Notes: generated by a model not told the origin, from the letters alone. 45,278 nucleotides of DNA from Gilvimarinus gilvus (GCF_030518155.1 NZ_JAULRU010000610.1:1-45278); one strand, 5' to 3'; shown: positions 15,133 to 25,844, counted from the first letter of the stretch. Numbers and translations: made by a program.

Positions 15133-16152
15133 TCAGTAGACCCGCGGTTCTATTTCCAGCTTGACGCCAAATTGCTCCAGCACCGTATTCTGTACTTTGG
15201 TGGCAAGTGCGATTATCTCGGAAGCCACTGCCCGGCCTGGGTTAGTCAATACCAGCGCCTGCTTATCGTGCACAGCTACCGCCCCCATGACCATTCCTTT
15301 GAGCCCGGCCCGATCAATTAACCAGGCGGCGGCAAGCTTTATCCTGCCATTGGGTTGGGGGTAGCCCACAATATCCGACCACTGCCTTTGCAACTGAGCA
15401 AATTGCTCGCTCCCGACAACCGGATTTTTAAAAAAGCTGCCGACATTGGGTATGTCGTCAGGATCCGGCAATTTTTCGGAGCGTATACTACACACCAACG
15501 CGCTTACCCGCTCGGGAGTAACCTGCTCCGCAGGAAGTGATTCGACACGGTCTCGCAACGCAGGGTACTGCAGCGTGAGCCGCGGAAGCTTGCTAAGCTT
15601 TAACAGCACGCTGGTTATAATATAGCGATCGCGGAGCCGATGCTTAAATACACTGTCGCGATACCCGAAACCACAGCTTTCGCGGGTAAACGTCACCGGT
15701 AAACAACTGCCTATATCGAGCGCGGTCAATTCCTCAAACACTGACTCCAGCTCCACGCCATAGGCGCCAATATTTTGGATTGGCGCTGCGCCCGCGGAGC
15801 CCGGGATCAGTGACAAATTTTCCAGACCGTACCAACCCATGAGCAGACTGTGAACTACAAAGTCATGCCAGTTCTCTCCAGCCTGCACTCTTACCCAAGC
15901 TGCTTGTTCGCTCTCAGCCTCTAGTTGCACGCCCTGCAGCTTAAGGTGAATAACCAACCCGGGGAAATCATTGGTGAGCACAATATTGCTGCCGCCGCCC
16001 AGGGGTAGAATCGGCCAGTCGTGCTCACTGGCATACTTGATAGCCTCTACCAACTCCGTCATATTCTGCACGGCAACATAGGCCTTAGCGTTAACTGGCG
16101 AGGCCAAAGTGTTAACGCGGGCGAGATTAAATTCGGGCAAAAACAGTGGCAA
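15133..16152 (-). CDS. murB: UDP-N-acetylenolpyruvoylglucosamine reductase
   Basis: MurB reduces the enolpyruvyl group to lactyl, giving UDP-MurNAc for peptidoglycan. The 339-residue sequence is a type I MurB. It has the FAD-binding LPLGGGSNIVL (49-59) and IPGSAGAAPIQNIGAYG (116-132). The proton-donating Ser239 is in NVGSFFKNP, Arg165 is in GFGYRDS, and Glu335 lies near the C-terminus (EIEPRV). The start is TTG at 16152, with AAGGA 6 nt upstream. It follows the phosphatase gene by 24 bp and ends the exbB-to-murB run on the minus strand, as in Pseudomonas. Confidence 0.97.
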   Translation of the reverse strand: MPLFLPEFNLARVNTLASPVNAKAYVAVQNMTELVEAIKYASEHDWPILPLGGGSNIVLTNDFPGLVIHLKLQGVQLEAESEQAAWVRVQAGENWHDFVVHSLLMGWYGLENLSLIPGSAGAAPIQNIGAYGVELESVFEELTALDIGSCLPVTFTRESCGFGYRDSVFKHRLRDRYIITSVLLKLSKLPRLTLQYPALRDRVESLPAEQVTPERVSALVCSIRSEKLPDPDDIPNVGSFFKNPVVGSEQFAQLQRQWSDIVGYPQPNGRIKLAAAWLIDRAGLKGMVMGAVAVHDKQALVLTNPGRAVASEIIALATKVQNTVLEQFGVKLEIEPRVY

Positions 16153-16176
16153 AATGTATCCTTCAGGGGTAATCCG

Positions 16177-16656
16177 TTAACTTAGATAGCGCTGTCGAAT
16201 ATCGAGCAACAGCCCCTTTGATGCCTGTTCAATAAGATCGAGAACATGCTCAAAACCTTCATCCCCCCCATAATAAGGATCGGGCACCTCGCTCTCCCCC
16301 ACGTTATCGGCATAATCAAGAAACAGGTTTAATTGTCCCGTGTAATCACCGGGACGTAACCGTTTCAAATCAGCCAAATTAGACTGGTCCATTGCCAGCA
16401 CATAATCAAATTTCTCGAAGTCCCGCCCTTGTACCTGACGCGCTCGCAATACACTGATATCAATGCCGCGCTCGGCAGCCGCTTTAATAGCTCGCTTGTC
16501 CGGCGGGTTGCCCACATGCCAGCCGCCTGTGCCGGCCGAGTCGGTTGCAATGACATCCGCTAACCCGGCGCGAACAATTTCAGCTTTAAACAAGCCTTCG
16601 GCGGTAGGTGATCGGCAGATATTGCCAAGACATACAAACAATACGTTAACGGTCAT
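16177..16656 (-). CDS. Low-molecular-weight protein tyrosine phosphatase
   Basis: This 159-residue cytoplasmic phosphatase removes phosphate from phosphotyrosine or other small phosphoesters. The active-site loop is Cys9-Leu-Gly-Asn-Ile-Cys-Arg15, the CX5R signature at the N-terminus. The general acid is Asp126 in VPDPYYGG, the DPYY motif of the family. AGGAG precedes the ATG. It lies 8 bp after kdsB and just before murB, so it is co-transcribed with envelope-synthesis genes. The position matches the ptp gene in the Pseudomonas lpxK-kdsB-murB run. Its physiological target is not known; bacterial homologues often act on tyrosine kinases controlling polysaccharide export. Confidence 0.94.
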   Translation of the reverse strand: MTVNVLFVCLGNICRSPTAEGLFKAEIVRAGLADVIATDSAGTGGWHVGNPPDKRAIKAAAERGIDISVLRARQVQGRDFEKFDYVLAMDQSNLADLKRLRPGDYTGQLNLFLDYADNVGESEVPDPYYGGDEGFEHVLDLIEQASKGLLLDIRQRYLS

Positions 16657-16664
16657 CGGGGCTC

Positions 16665-17432
16665 CTATACATTGCCAGCCAAGGCCTTACGCACGCGTTC
16701 GAGATCTTCCTGGGTATCTACCCCGCCCGGAACTTTGGCAACTGTATCGGCTAAATGAATATGCTCGCCATAGGCAAGTACCCGCAACTGTTCAAGGCTT
16801 TCGGTCGCCTCCAGTGTGGCCGGTGGCCATGTGACAAAGCGGTTAAGCAGGGATACGCGATAAGCGTATAATCCTATATGACGGCGAGCGGGGAAGTCCG
16901 CCGGCAATGCCGCTTCGCTTGCAGTGTTAGTGTCATCGCGCGGCCAGGGAATAGGCGCGCGCGAAAAGTACAAGGCATAACCATGTATATCAGCAACGGC
17001 TTTCACAATATTAGGATTGCGGAACTCGCTATAATTTGCCAATGGCTCACAGAGCGTGGCGACACTGGCCTTGGTGTGTTGCGCCAAATTGGCGGCTACC
17101 TGATCAATCACCTCAGGGGGTATAAGCGGTTCATCGCCCTGCACATTAACGACAATTTCATCATCGCCCAGCCGTAAAAGTGCAGCCACCTCCTGCAACC
17201 GGTCTGTACCGGATACGTGATCATCTCTTGTCATAACCACCTCTCCACCAAAGCTCTCTACGGCCTGCCCAACCCGCTCGTCATCGGTGGCCACCAGCAC
17301 CCGACTGGCGGAACTCAATTGCGCCTGCCTATACACATGCTCAATCATAGGTTTGGCACCAATCTTCGCTAAAGGCTTAGCCGGCAGCCGGGTAGAACCG
17401 AAGCGTGCGGGAATAACGACAGTAAAACTCAT
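16665..17432 (-). CDS. kdsB: CMP-KDO synthetase
   Basis: KdsB activates 3-deoxy-manno-octulosonate with CTP, forming CMP-KDO for the lipopolysaccharide inner core. The 255-residue product begins at the ATG at 17432, giving the family N-terminus [20 protein letters not shown] with the nucleotide-binding arginine and lysine. Other family motifs are [15 protein letters not shown] (acceptor-sugar binding), [11 protein letters not shown] (metal binding) and [16 protein letters not shown] longer frame to 17504 only reads back into lpxK. The ATG overlaps the lpxK stop as ATGA, so translation is coupled. In Pseudomonas a small Trm112/YcaR-like gene separates lpxK and kdsB; here there is no room for it. 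Confidence 0.97.
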   Translation of the reverse strand: MSFTVVIPARFGSTRLPAKPLAKIGAKPMIEHVYRQAQLSSASRVLVATDDERVGQAVESFGGEVVMTRDDHVSGTDRLQEVAALLRLGDDEIVVNVQGDEPLIPPEVIDQVAANLAQHTKASVATLCEPLANYSEFRNPNIVKAVADIHGYALYFSRAPIPWPRDDTNTASEAALPADFPARRHIGLYAYRVSLLNRFVTWPPATLEATESLEQLRVLAYGEHIHLADTVAKVPGGVDTQEDLERVRKALAGNV

Positions 17433-18469
17433 AAATTCGAACCTTTCGCTGTGACCTGTTGTGAACCGCTCAACGCACTCAAAGCTGCATCCAAAGCCGG
17501 CCAAAACTTCTTATCTATAACGGCTTCCACTTCCAGAGCCAGCCAATCGGGCTTGGCAAAGCTCTGACATTTTACGGCGTCTTTACTGGTCATCACTACC
17601 GGCAAGCGCGTATTAAACGAAAAATTGGCCGCTGTGAATGCATGATGGTCGGGGTATATGTGTGGCTGTGGTGCTAAATTGAGCCGCGCTAATGTGTCAA
17701 AAAAGCGCTGGGGGTTGCCAATTCCAGCTACAGCATGGACCCGACTGCCAGACGGAACCGCGTCCAAAGCTAACCGTTCGAGGTTTTTAACCCGAAACCA
17801 ATGCCTGGGCTGTAAGCGCATATGGTATGCGCCCGGTGCTACCGCCACCTCACCATCCAGTTGCGTTTGATTGGCCACGACAAAGTCAACTTCTTGCAAC
17901 CTGGCCTGCGCTTCGCGAAGCGGGCCAACCGGAAGGCAGTGGCCATTACCCATACCGCGCGCGGCATCCAATACCGCTATTTCGATGTCTCGCCCTAACC
18001 GATAATGTTGCAGACCGTCGTCACTGAGCAGCACCGTACAACCGGATTGCACCAAGGTACGAGCGGCGGCTACACGATTGGCATCAATACACACCGCGCA
18101 CCCTGTTGCTCGCCAAATAGAAAGTGGCTCATCACCGGCCTGTTCTGCACTGGAGGCTGCTGTAACCACATAAGGGTATTCCGGTGCGCGCGAACCATAG
18201 CCACGACTGACCACGCCCACTTTAAAACCGCGCGTCTGCAGGTGGTTCACCAGAGCAATAATCACAGGTGTTTTACCGGTTCCACCGACAGATAAATTTC
18301 CCACCACGATGACAGGTACGGGTAATTTTTTTTGCCTAAAGCGGCGGATGAAAGCACGACGAACAAAGCTGATGACGCGAAAGAGCCCCTCTAATGGCAA
18401 CAGCCAAAAGACCCACCGCTTACCGCCGTACCAAGCATCGAGCCAGCGCGCTTCTTGGTCATTGCTCAT
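17429..18469 (-). CDS. lpxK: Tetraacyldisaccharide 4'-kinase
   Basis: LpxK phosphorylates the 4' position of the lipid A disaccharide at the inner face of the inner membrane. The 346-residue product starts at the ATG at 18469; a frame extending to 18583 overlaps exbD and is not needed. A hydrophobic N-terminal stretch (about 17-36) would be the membrane anchor. The Walker A loop is [12 protein letters not shown] (57-68, Lys66). SRGYGS and [18 protein letters not shown] are strong LpxK motifs. It begins 4 bp after the exbD stop and overlaps kdsB by 4 bp, so exbB-exbD-lpxK-kdsB form one tightly packed unit. Confidence 0.96.
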   Translation of the reverse strand: MSNDQEARWLDAWYGGKRWVFWLLPLEGLFRVISFVRRAFIRRFRQKKLPVPVIVVGNLSVGGTGKTPVIIALVNHLQTRGFKVGVVSRGYGSRAPEYPYVVTAASSAEQAGDEPLSIWRATGCAVCIDANRVAAARTLVQSGCTVLLSDDGLQHYRLGRDIEIAVLDAARGMGNGHCLPVGPLREAQARLQEVDFVVANQTQLDGEVAVAPGAYHMRLQPRHWFRVKNLERLALDAVPSGSRVHAVAGIGNPQRFFDTLARLNLAPQPHIYPDHHAFTAANFSFNTRLPVVMTSKDAVKCQSFAKPDWLALEVEAVIDKKFWPALDAALSALSGSQQVTAKGSNL

Positions 18470-18473
18470 AGGG

Positions 18474-18899
18474 TTATTCAGTAGCAGCCTCAGGGCGGCG
18501 GGTGGTGATACTGAGATTAACAAAGCCCAACTGGCCGGCGGTATCCATGGCTCGCACAACAAACTCGTGAGATGCTTTGGCATCGGCGGTAATAATTAAG
18601 CGCTGGTCGGTATCACCTGCAGCAACCTCAGTGAGGGCCGCACTTAACGTACCCGTTTGATTGTTCACCAACACCCTGCCATTGACGGTATATCCACCTT
18701 CGGCGCTGATCAACACCTCCAGTGGGTCGGCCGCTTCGGGGGCGGTCTCGCCGACAGCTTCAGGCAAGTCAATTTCCAAATGAGTTTCTTTGGTGAAAGT
18801 CGTCGATACCATAAAGAAAATCAACAGCAGAAACACCACATCAATCAGTGGCGTTAAGTTGATCGAGTCTTCATCGCGCGATTGTCTGCGAAACTGCAC
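18474..18899 (-). CDS. exbD: ExbD/TolR-family energy-transducing membrane protein
   Basis: This 141-residue protein has one N-terminal membrane helix (about 16-35, [18 protein letters not shown]) and a periplasmic domain. Asp20 within the helix is the conserved residue needed for proton flow. With ExbB it forms the motor that energises TonB or a related partner. The start is a GTG at 18899, with GAGGAA upstream. It follows exbB by 14 bp. The pair could serve the TonB receptor in this window, but no tonB gene is present, and in Pseudomonas the equivalent pair beside lpxK is of uncertain partner. A TolR assignment is less likely because no tolA, tolB or pal is nearby. Confidence 0.93.
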   Translation of the reverse strand: MQFRRQSRDEDSINLTPLIDVVFLLLIFFMVSTTFTKETHLEIDLPEAVGETAPEAADPLEVLISAEGGYTVNGRVLVNNQTGTLSAALTEVAAGDTDQRLIITADAKASHEFVVRAMDTAGQLGFVNLSITTRRPEAATE

Positions 18900-18913
18900 A
18901 GTCGATTCCTCGC

Positions 18914-19543
18914 TCAGCTCTTGGTCTTAACATCGACACGGCGATCGCTGTGCAGCGCATCCACCAATTTAATCGCCTCTTCTTCCATTGTCACCACCAA
19001 AGAATCGATGTGTCGTTGGAAGTAGCGGTGGAAGATCATTGCCGGGATTGCGACACACAAGCCAGCAGCGGTAGTAATCAATGCCTGGGAAATACCGCCG
19101 GCCAGAACACCAGCATTTCCCGTACCCTGAATCATAATTGCATTAAAAACCTCAATCATGCCCAGCACGGTTCCCAACAAACCCAAAAGCGGCGTTACCG
19201 CTGCGATGGTGCCCAATATCCCGACGAAGCGCTCGAGCTCGTGGACAACTTTGTTGGCAGCCTCCTCAATGGAGTCTTTCATAATCTCACGACCATAACG
19301 CGAGTTGGAAAGGCCTGCCGACAGAATTTCACCCAACTGCGACGATTGTTTTAACTCTTTTAAACGCTCAGCGTTGAGCTCGTTGTTTTTAATCCAGCCC
19401 CACACCTGGGCCAACAGATGGCGCGGTGCGATCTTATTCGGATTCAAACTCCAGTAGCGCTCAGCGCTGATTGCCACAACGGCGATAGAACATAGGATGA
19501 TCGGCAGCATTAACCAACCACCAGCGGCAATCACTTCAAACAC
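18914..19543 (-). CDS. exbB: ExbB/TolQ/MotA-family proton channel protein
   Basis: The 209-residue protein has the three membrane helices of the family: about residues 8-26, 108-130 and 150-172. VTPLLGLLGTVLGMIEVF (second helix) and GGISQALITTAAGLCVAIPA (third helix) are the conserved family signatures. It would form the pentameric proton channel with ExbD. The GTG start at 19543 has AGAGGG 8 nt upstream. The gene heads the exbB-exbD-lpxK-kdsB-ptp-murB run. The 174-bp gap after comEC probably carries its promoter, but I could not pick one clearly. Confidence 0.93.
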   Translation of the reverse strand: MFEVIAAGGWLMLPIILCSIAVVAISAERYWSLNPNKIAPRHLLAQVWGWIKNNELNAERLKELKQSSQLGEILSAGLSNSRYGREIMKDSIEEAANKVVHELERFVGILGTIAAVTPLLGLLGTVLGMIEVFNAIMIQGTGNAGVLAGGISQALITTAAGLCVAIPAMIFHRYFQRHIDSLVVTMEEEAIKLVDALHSDRRVDVKTKS

Positions 19544-19717
19544 TCAGCAAACCCTCTTGGTTCCGTTTATTGTCGGGGAAGAACTGTCGCCAGACTCCCG
19601 ATTTGCAAAGGCTGTAGCCTATCACAGTCCCGCGCCATTGGGTTATAGCGCCGGTTCACACTGTGCACCACTGCAGCTGCCCGTCACACGAATATCGGCG
19701 CAATGCATTCAACTCAA

Positions 19718-21994
19718 TCAATTGCGCCAGTAACGTCGATCTCTATGACGCCAGCGCTGTGCAACAAGTTCCCCATGCTTATTGCCGATTATTTGTACAG
19801 CGCCATCGGTCGCGGTGTTGTAAGATTGGGCCCCATTTTGCTCATAGCGCGCGACAACGTCTGGATGCGGATGATTATGACGATTGTTAAAACCGGTCGA
19901 AAAGATGACGTGCGCAGGCTGCAGCTTATCCAGCAAAACAGCAGTGGATGAGCTGCGACTGCCATGGTGTGGGGCTACAATCCAATCAATACTTCCCAGC
20001 TCACGTGCCAGCGCCGCCTCCAGCGGATTTTCAATGTCACCCGGCAACAAAATTTGCTTCGACCGCCAGCGAACCAACACTACACACGATGCATTATTGC
20101 CGGTTAAGTCCGCGCGACCTTGCCCGGGCAGCGCAACAAACGTTAGCTCTACCTCGCCAAGCCGCAAGGGTGTCTGCTGATGGCAGGATCGCGCTCGCCC
20201 CTCGTCTTGCGCGGACAGGTACGGCAATGACTCACCAACTAACAAAGACGCAACCGGCATACGCTCAATCAACCCCGCCGCCCCTCCGGCGTGGTCGCGG
20301 TGAGCGTGAGATACCACCAACACATCAACGTTTGCAGCCCCCTTTGCTTGCAAAAACGGAGCAATAATATCGGCGCCAGCGTTAAAACTTTCGCCAAACC
20401 AGGGGCCGGTATCATAAACCAGAGTTTTATCTTGCGAACGCACCACCACGGCCAACCCCTGCCCTACATCAAGCACAGTCATTGCAAATAATGGCTCGCG
20501 AACCTTGGGGACAGAGATCACAACCAGCAGCAACATCATGGCCAGTGGCCTGAGGTTAAACGCTCTCGGTAATAGCAACAGTAAACACGCCATAGCAAGT
20601 GCGGGCAACGCTCCCTCGGCAAGCTTAATCTGGGCAGTAGCAGGCAATCCAAACCGACTCGCGGTATCGACGAGCGTCGCAAGCCACCACCAAAGCAACT
20701 GTAAACCCCAGTCGGCCCCCTGCAGCAATAGCTCAGACAGGCCTGGCCACAGCTCGAAACATAGCGCACTGACAAACAGCGCAGGCACCACCCAAAAGCT
20801 CACCAAGGCTATAGCCAGAATGTTTGCCAGCGGCGCTACCCAAGAAAACTCGCCAAAGAAAATCAGTAGCGGCACCAGCAGCGCGACAAATACCGCTAAC
20901 TGCGATCCCACCCAAGGCAACCACCGGTTGGCTTTAACAAAACTCTGCCCACTGAATATCAAGACCAGTGCAAACACAGCCACAAAGGACAGCCACAAAC
21001 CCGCATCTACCACTGCCAACGGGTCGAGCGCCCCGACAATAACCAGAGCGGCCACTAGTATCTGCAACGCAGGTATCGGGGTGCCTCGCCAGCGCCAAAA
21101 ATAAAATAACAACAACATCGCCAGCGCGCGCTGTGTAGGTAAGGCAAATCCAGCCAGTGCGGCGTAGCCTGCCGCCATTATTCCGCCCCCTACAAAACCC
21201 CAGAATACCGCAGGCCAGGGTAGCCATAGCGATGCAACACGTCCTATACATAATCCGATCACATACCCCATTGCCGCTGCCAAACCGATGTGCAGCCCAG
21301 AAATTGCCATTAGGTGATTAGTGCCAGTTTGGCGAAACAACACCCAACGCTGCTCGGAAATTTCGCTGCGATCACCCAATAAGAGCGCTCGCAAGACATC
21401 GCGATTGTGTATCGGCGCCCGGTTAAGCCAAACACTCAGGCGATCTTTAATCGTCGCGCGATGTGGAATTGCTGACGCGCCTTTTTTCCCACTTCGCACA
21501 TAACCAACAGCGCCCACCCCACGTCGAAGTTGCCATAGTTTATAGTCAAATCCGACCGGATTAACAAAGCTGCGCAGGCGCTTTAAGCGCAGCACCAGAT
21601 GCAGTTGATCGCCTTTTTGTATGTCCGCTACCCATGCCGGTGCCTCATACCAGCTCACCTGCACCAATGACGGCAAACCTGGCGACTCCGGGGCAAAATC
21701 GAAACGCCAGCGGCGGCCTTGCCGCTGCGCGGTGGTGGCCAATTTACCGGTAATGTTTAAGTCTTGCCCCACCTTCGATTGCGCGAGCTGATTTTCGACC
21801 AGTGAAGTGCCGTGCCATACCGCAAGTACCCAGCCCAGGCAAAGCCCCAGCAGGTATGGCCTGGCTTGCGGCCAGCAAAAGGACAGAGTAAGCAGCGTAA
21901 AAACGCTGACGAAGAGTAGGCTCGAAGGAGGCAAAGCGGGGGCGAAAGCCACCACCAACAGACTGCCAATAAATGTGAGGGCAAAGGGGTACAT
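19718..21994 (-). CDS. comEC: ComEC/Rec2-family DNA-uptake channel
   Basis: ComEC carries single-stranded DNA through the inner membrane during natural transformation. The product is about 758 residues: an N-terminal DUF4131-like soluble part, the multi-helix Competence domain (MAISGLHIGLAAAMGY is its signature) and a C-terminal metallo-beta-lactamase-like domain. The latter has TVLDVGQGLA and the metal-binding His-x-His-x-Asp-His (SHAHRDHAGG, near residue 560). I prefer the ATG at 21994 because AAGGA lies 5 nt upstream; ATGs at 22000 and 22012 are possible. It lies between the lol genes and exbB as in Pseudomonas and is divergent from the DUF2062 gene. The full length and metal ligands suggest a working protein, though no other competence genes are here. 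Confidence 0.95.
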   Translation of the reverse strand: MYPFALTFIGSLLVVAFAPALPPSSLLFVSVFTLLTLSFCWPQARPYLLGLCLGWVLAVWHGTSLVENQLAQSKVGQDLNITGKLATTAQRQGRRWRFDFAPESPGLPSLVQVSWYEAPAWVADIQKGDQLHLVLRLKRLRSFVNPVGFDYKLWQLRRGVGAVGYVRSGKKGASAIPHRATIKDRLSVWLNRAPIHNRDVLRALLLGDRSEISEQRWVLFRQTGTNHLMAISGLHIGLAAAMGYVIGLCIGRVASLWLPWPAVFWGFVGGGIMAAGYAALAGFALPTQRALAMLLLFYFWRWRGTPIPALQILVAALVIVGALDPLAVVDAGLWLSFVAVFALVLIFSGQSFVKANRWLPWVGSQLAVFVALLVPLLIFFGEFSWVAPLANILAIALVSFWVVPALFVSALCFELWPGLSELLLQGADWGLQLLWWWLATLVDTASRFGLPATAQIKLAEGALPALAMACLLLLLPRAFNLRPLAMMLLLVVISVPKVREPLFAMTVLDVGQGLAVVVRSQDKTLVYDTGPWFGESFNAGADIIAPFLQAKGAANVDVLVVSHAHRDHAGGAAGLIERMPVASLLVGESLPYLSAQDEGRARSCHQQTPLRLGEVELTFVALPGQGRADLTGNNASCVVLVRWRSKQILLPGDIENPLEAALARELGSIDWIVAPHHGSRSSSTAVLLDKLQPAHVIFSTGFNNRHNHPHPDVVARYEQNGAQSYNTATDGAVQIIGNKHGELVAQRWRHRDRRYWRN

Positions 21995-22124
21995 ATTCAT
22001 CCTTGAATACATTGAATCCTGCCCGTAGTGTAGCAGTCTTGCAGGCTCGCGCTAGAATGAGAGATAGCGACATTGCCCATTTACGGGTAGAATGCGCGCA
22101 CTTTTGAGGTGATGAAGTAACCAC

Positions 22125-22655
22125 ATGGCTCGCAAGGTAATTCGACGTTATCTACCTGACCCTGCCGCCATCAAAGAAAAACCAGCCCTGCAGTTTTTAG
22201 GTGACCTGCTCCACGACCCTAATCTGTTCCACTTAAACCGACATTCGGTTTCGCTGGCCTTCTTTTTTGGGGTATTTTTCGCATTTCTGCCGGTTCCGGG
22301 GCAGATGGTGCTTGCCGCCCTATGCGCGCTCTGGGTGCGCTGTAACATGCCCATCACCTTAGCACTGGTATGGATTACCAACCCCCTCACCTATGCGCCC
22401 ATTTTCTTTGCCACCTACCAACTCGGGCGCTGGATTCTCGATGCCCCCACGTTGGCCAACAGCTCTGAGCACAATTGGGCCTGGCTTATGGAGGAGTTCA
22501 GTCTGATATGGAAACCTCTGATGCTAGGCTCGATCATTACCGGTCTGATACTCGGCGGTATTAGTTACATTGCCATGCAGCTGTTTTGGCGCTGGCATGT
22601 GCTGCGAGCTTGGGAGCACCGTAAGCTCCGTCGCAAATCACGCGATAGCGAATAG
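22125..22655 (+). CDS. DUF2062 membrane protein
   Basis: The 176-residue protein matches DUF2062 in its central part, with HRHSVSLAFFFGVFFAFLPVPGQ-type wording (from about residue 39) and the WITNPLTYAPIFFATYQLG stretch. Three or so hydrophobic segments (about 42-60, 62-100 and 130-155) suggest an inner-membrane protein. The family has no established function. It is the only plus-strand gene in this block, divergent from comEC and convergent with lolE with a 19-bp gap. GAGGTGA upstream of the ATG is a reasonable ribosome site. Confidence 0.9.
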   Translation: MARKVIRRYLPDPAAIKEKPALQFLGDLLHDPNLFHLNRHSVSLAFFFGVFFAFLPVPGQMVLAALCALWVRCNMPITLALVWITNPLTYAPIFFATYQLGRWILDAPTLANSSEHNWAWLMEEFSLIWKPLMLGSIITGLILGGISYIAMQLFWRWHVLRAWEHRKLRRKSRDSE

Positions 22656-22674
22656 AAAACCTACCCCGAGCCCG

Positions 22675-23916
22675 CTACTCGTGCCGCAACGCTTCGGCCG
22701 GCAATATGCGGGCAGCCTTCAATGCTGGATAAATACTCGCCAGCACGCTCAACACCAGAGCAGAACCGCAAATATACGCCACGTCCGACCAAAGTACCTG
22801 CGAGGGCATGTAGCTTACCGGGTACACATCGGAGTGCATAAATTGCATTCCCAAGATAGATTCGAGGCCCGCAACACCTGCGGTGACTCCGTGCGATAGG
22901 AGCACGCCCACAATCGCTCCCAGCACAGTTCCAACGCCCCCAATAATGGCCCCCTGGACAATAAAAATGCCTACAATATCGCGAGCTCGCGCGCCTTGTG
23001 TGCGTAAAATAGCAATATCGGATTGCTTATCCACGACGACCATCACCAAAGTTGCAATCAGGTTAAACGCGGCAATACCGATCAACAACAGCAGCAACAA
23101 AGCCACCAGCTTTTTCGACATATGAATAGCCTGATAAACATCCCCGTGGGTGCGCATCCAGTCGCGACCGTAATATCCCATAGGTAATTGAGAGGAAATT
23201 TCAAGCACGGTTTGCCCGGCGCTAAATAAATCTTTGACGTTAAACCTAATGCCACTCACCTTGCCTGGGTGCGCGGTCATCTTAGACGCCGCGACTATAT
23301 TCATAAGCGCCAGATGCTGGTCCACTTCCGTACCGGAATCAAATATATCCACCACGGTAAGAGCCATCGTATTAGGGCTGCCGCGCGCTTCCCCGCGGGG
23401 GACAATAAAGGTTATCTGCGATCCGACGTCCGCGTTGAGATTTGCGGCTAAGGCAGCGCCCAGAATAACCGCACGCGGGTTATCGGCAAGCGCCATCAAC
23501 CTATTGTTGCGCAGGAACCGCCCAACATTAGAAGCGGCTTGCTCAAGTTCCGGCTCAACACCATAAGTTTGCACCGGCACAACATTGCCGCGGGCATTGA
23601 GCAACCCCTCCAGGTTAACGAAGGGCGCCGCGGCGGTGACCTGCGGATGGCTTTGAATTTGTGCCATGATAGCCCGAGGATTCTCAATGCCATCGCGATT
23701 ATAGATTGTGCCCTGCGGCATAAGTTGCAAGATTTGCTGGCGCAATTCCCGGTCAAAACCGTTCATCACCGACAGCACCATGATCAACAGCGCTACCGAT
23801 ATAACCAAGCCGCCAACCGACATGCGAGAGATAAAACTCACCAAATGGCTACTGCCGCGCGATAGCGCGTAGCGTGCGCCTACCGACAGCGTAAACCGAT
23901 TAAACACCACTAGCAT
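22675..23916 (-). CDS. lolE: Lipoprotein-releasing system permease LolE/LolC
   Basis: This permease works with LolD to pull lipoproteins out of the inner membrane and hand them to LolA. The 413-residue protein has the MacB/FtsX-type layout: one N-terminal helix (about 28-50, within [25 protein letters not shown]), a periplasmic domain (about 55-265) and three C-terminal helices from about 275. The [12 protein letters not shown] motif is shared with lolC. I call it lolE because it follows lolD in the usual C-D-E order. Its start overlaps lolD by 17 bp. Some gammaproteobacteria have a single LolF in place of the pair, but two copies are clearly present here. Confidence 0.95.
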   Translation of the reverse strand: MLVVFNRFTLSVGARYALSRGSSHLVSFISRMSVGGLVISVALLIMVLSVMNGFDRELRQQILQLMPQGTIYNRDGIENPRAIMAQIQSHPQVTAAAPFVNLEGLLNARGNVVPVQTYGVEPELEQAASNVGRFLRNNRLMALADNPRAVILGAALAANLNADVGSQITFIVPRGEARGSPNTMALTVVDIFDSGTEVDQHLALMNIVAASKMTAHPGKVSGIRFNVKDLFSAGQTVLEISSQLPMGYYGRDWMRTHGDVYQAIHMSKKLVALLLLLLIGIAAFNLIATLVMVVVDKQSDIAILRTQGARARDIVGIFIVQGAIIGGVGTVLGAIVGVLLSHGVTAGVAGLESILGMQFMHSDVYPVSYMPSQVLWSDVAYICGSALVLSVLASIYPALKAARILPAEALRHE

Positions 23917-24613
23917 CCGTTGTAGCGGGCTGACTTTCTACCAGAGTCCCTTCGTGCAGGGTAAGTGTGCGATCCATCTGCGAGGCCAACTCCAGATCAT
24001 GAGTAACGACGATAAAACTTATCCCGATGCGGGTATTCAATGTTTGCATCAAGGTCTGAATATCAGCTGCCGTATGGGTATCCAGGTTGCCGGTAGGTTC
24101 GTCCATTAACACGCAGGCGGGCTCGGTAACCAATGCCCGGGCAATGGCGACTCGCTGCCGCTCGCCGCCCGACAACTCCGACGGCTTGTGGCCAACCCGC
24201 TCTTTTAGACCAACATTCGCTAACATTGCACGCGCTTTTTGCTGCGCTTGGGCAGGCGACATTTTGCCAATCACCAAGGGCATGGCCACATTTTCCAGAG
24301 CGGTAAATTCAGGCAACAAATGATGAAACTGATAGACAAAACCCAACGCCTGATTGCGCAATTTTCCGCGCGCATCGGCACTGAGTGTCGACAGCATTTT
24401 GCCGGCAACCGTTACCTCACCGGAGTCGGGTGTATCCAGCCCGCCCAGAATATTCAACAAAGTCGACTTTCCCGAACCGGACGCACCAATAATGGCTACG
24501 CGCTCGGCTGCGGCCACTGTCAGGTTCACCCCCTGCAATACCTGAACGGCTTCTGGCCCCTGACGATAGGCCTTTACGACATCGCGACAGGTTAGTGCGG
24601 GTGAACTACTCAT
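23900..24613 (-). CDS. lolD: Lipoprotein-releasing system ATP-binding protein LolD
   Basis: LolD is the ATPase of the LolCDE transporter. The 237-residue sequence has Walker [10 protein letters not shown] (43-51), the ABC signature [15 protein letters not shown], Walker [12 protein letters not shown] and the switch histidine in VTHDLELA. The Q-loop region [18 protein letters not shown] carries the FHHLLPEF wording typical of LolD. It overlaps lolC by 8 bp upstream and lolE by 17 bp downstream, so the three are translated together. The last 20 residues, after the core, are poorly conserved. Confidence 0.97.
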   Translation of the reverse strand: MSSSPALTCRDVVKAYRQGPEAVQVLQGVNLTVAAAERVAIIGASGSGKSTLLNILGGLDTPDSGEVTVAGKMLSTLSADARGKLRNQALGFVYQFHHLLPEFTALENVAMPLVIGKMSPAQAQQKARAMLANVGLKERVGHKPSELSGGERQRVAIARALVTEPACVLMDEPTGNLDTHTAADIQTLMQTLNTRIGISFIVVTHDLELASQMDRTLTLHEGTLVESQPATTDASGV

Positions 24614-25844
24614 AACGTAAAGCCTCTGCGGGTTCGATTTGCCCAGCGCGCCAGGCGGGATACACAGTCGCCAAAAAGCTCAGACACAGCGCTGTGACGG
24701 CAATGGCCGCGACATCCGATATATACATGTGCGAGGGAATCTCACTGATAAAATAGACATTAGGGTCGAATACCTTTAAGCCCACAAGCTTTTCCAGTCC
24801 GGTAACCAAGTCGCTGATATACAAGGCACCTAAAACGCCAAGAGTGGCGCCAATACCGATACCCAAAACGCCAACTCCCACGCCCTGAACCAAGAAGATG
24901 ACGACAACCTGACGAGCGGTAAGTCCCATGGTACGCAACACAGCAATATCCGAGCGTTTATCGGACACCATCAGAACCAGTGACGAAACTATATTGAACG
25001 CAGCAACAGCAATGATTGTGCTAAGCAACACCCCAACCATCATCTTTTCCATTTTCACCGCCTGAAACAAGCTGCCCTGAGAATGGCTCCAGTCAGATAT
25101 TTCGTATTCGTCCGGTAAAAACGGCTTTAATTGCGCAAGTACCTCTCCTGCCCGGTAAATATCAGTGACCTCAACCTGAAGACCTGTAGGTGACGACAGC
25201 CGTTGCAAGCGCTGCATATCATCTAGATGAACCAGCGCTAATTGCTGATCGACGGGCGCACCTACCTCAAACACACCCTTTACCGTAAAGCGCTTTACTC
25301 TGGGATAAACGCCAGCGGGTGTAATGCGTACTTCGGGCAGCGTCAAGGTCACCTTGTCACCCGGCATTGCCCCCAGCTTTCGTGCCAACAATACGCCCAG
25401 TACCACGCCGAACTCGCCGGGTTTTACGTCCTCAATGCTACCCATAATCATACTGCGTGCCACTTTCGAAACTTCCGGTTGCAACTGCGGGTGTATGGCT
25501 GAGAACTCGACACCTGTGGTGCGAGCACCCCGACTTAACAGGGCAAAACCATTGATACTGGGAGCCGCGCCTACAACTTCAGGGTGCTCAACCAGCTGCT
25601 GGCGCAATGCCTGCCAGTTGTCCAAGCCCGCTTTATGCTCAATGAAACCGTGGGGAACAACCTGTAATACCCGCGATTTCATCTCGCGGTCAAAGCCATT
25701 CATCACCGATAGCACTATAATCAACGCCATAACCCCAAGCGCCATCCCGACCAGCGAAAAACCGCTGACAAAGGAGATAAACTGGTGCCGACGTTTGGCG
25801 CGAATGTAGCGCAAGCCGATCATAAGAGGTACATTTTTTAGCAT
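24606..25844 (-). CDS. lolC: Lipoprotein-releasing system permease LolC
   Basis: This is the first gene of the lolCDE operon. The 412-residue permease has the N-terminal helix with [20 protein letters not shown], a periplasmic domain that would contact LolA, and three C-terminal helices. The ATG at 25844 gives [19 protein letters not shown], which aligns with the E. coli LolC start; a GTG at 25877 would add 11 residues with no family match. The 80-114 bp divergent gap to the PilZ gene must hold promoters for both. The neighbouring PilZ gene matches the Pseudomonas order. Confidence 0.95.
   Translation of the reverse strand: MLKNVPLMIGLRYIRAKRRHQFISFVSGFSLVGMALGVMALIIVLSVMNGFDREMKSRVLQVVPHGFIEHKAGLDNWQALRQQLVEHPEVVGAAPSINGFALLSRGARTTGVEFSAIHPQLQPEVSKVARSMIMGSIEDVKPGEFGVVLGVLLARKLGAMPGDKVTLTLPEVRITPAGVYPRVKRFTVKGVFEVGAPVDQQLALVHLDDMQRLQRLSSPTGLQVEVTDIYRAGEVLAQLKPFLPDEYEISDWSHSQGSLFQAVKMEKMMVGVLLSTIIAVAAFNIVSSLVLMVSDKRSDIAVLRTMGLTARQVVVIFLVQGVGVGVLGIGIGATLGVLGALYISDLVTGLEKLVGLKVFDPNVYFISEIPSHMYISDVAAIAVTALCLSFLATVYPAWRAGQIEPAEALRYE

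Noticed and set aside
18474-19543. ExbB/ExbD as TolQ/TolR of the Tol-Pal system
   Set aside because: No tolA, tolB, pal or ybgF is adjacent. The neighbourhood matches the lpxK-linked exbBD pair.
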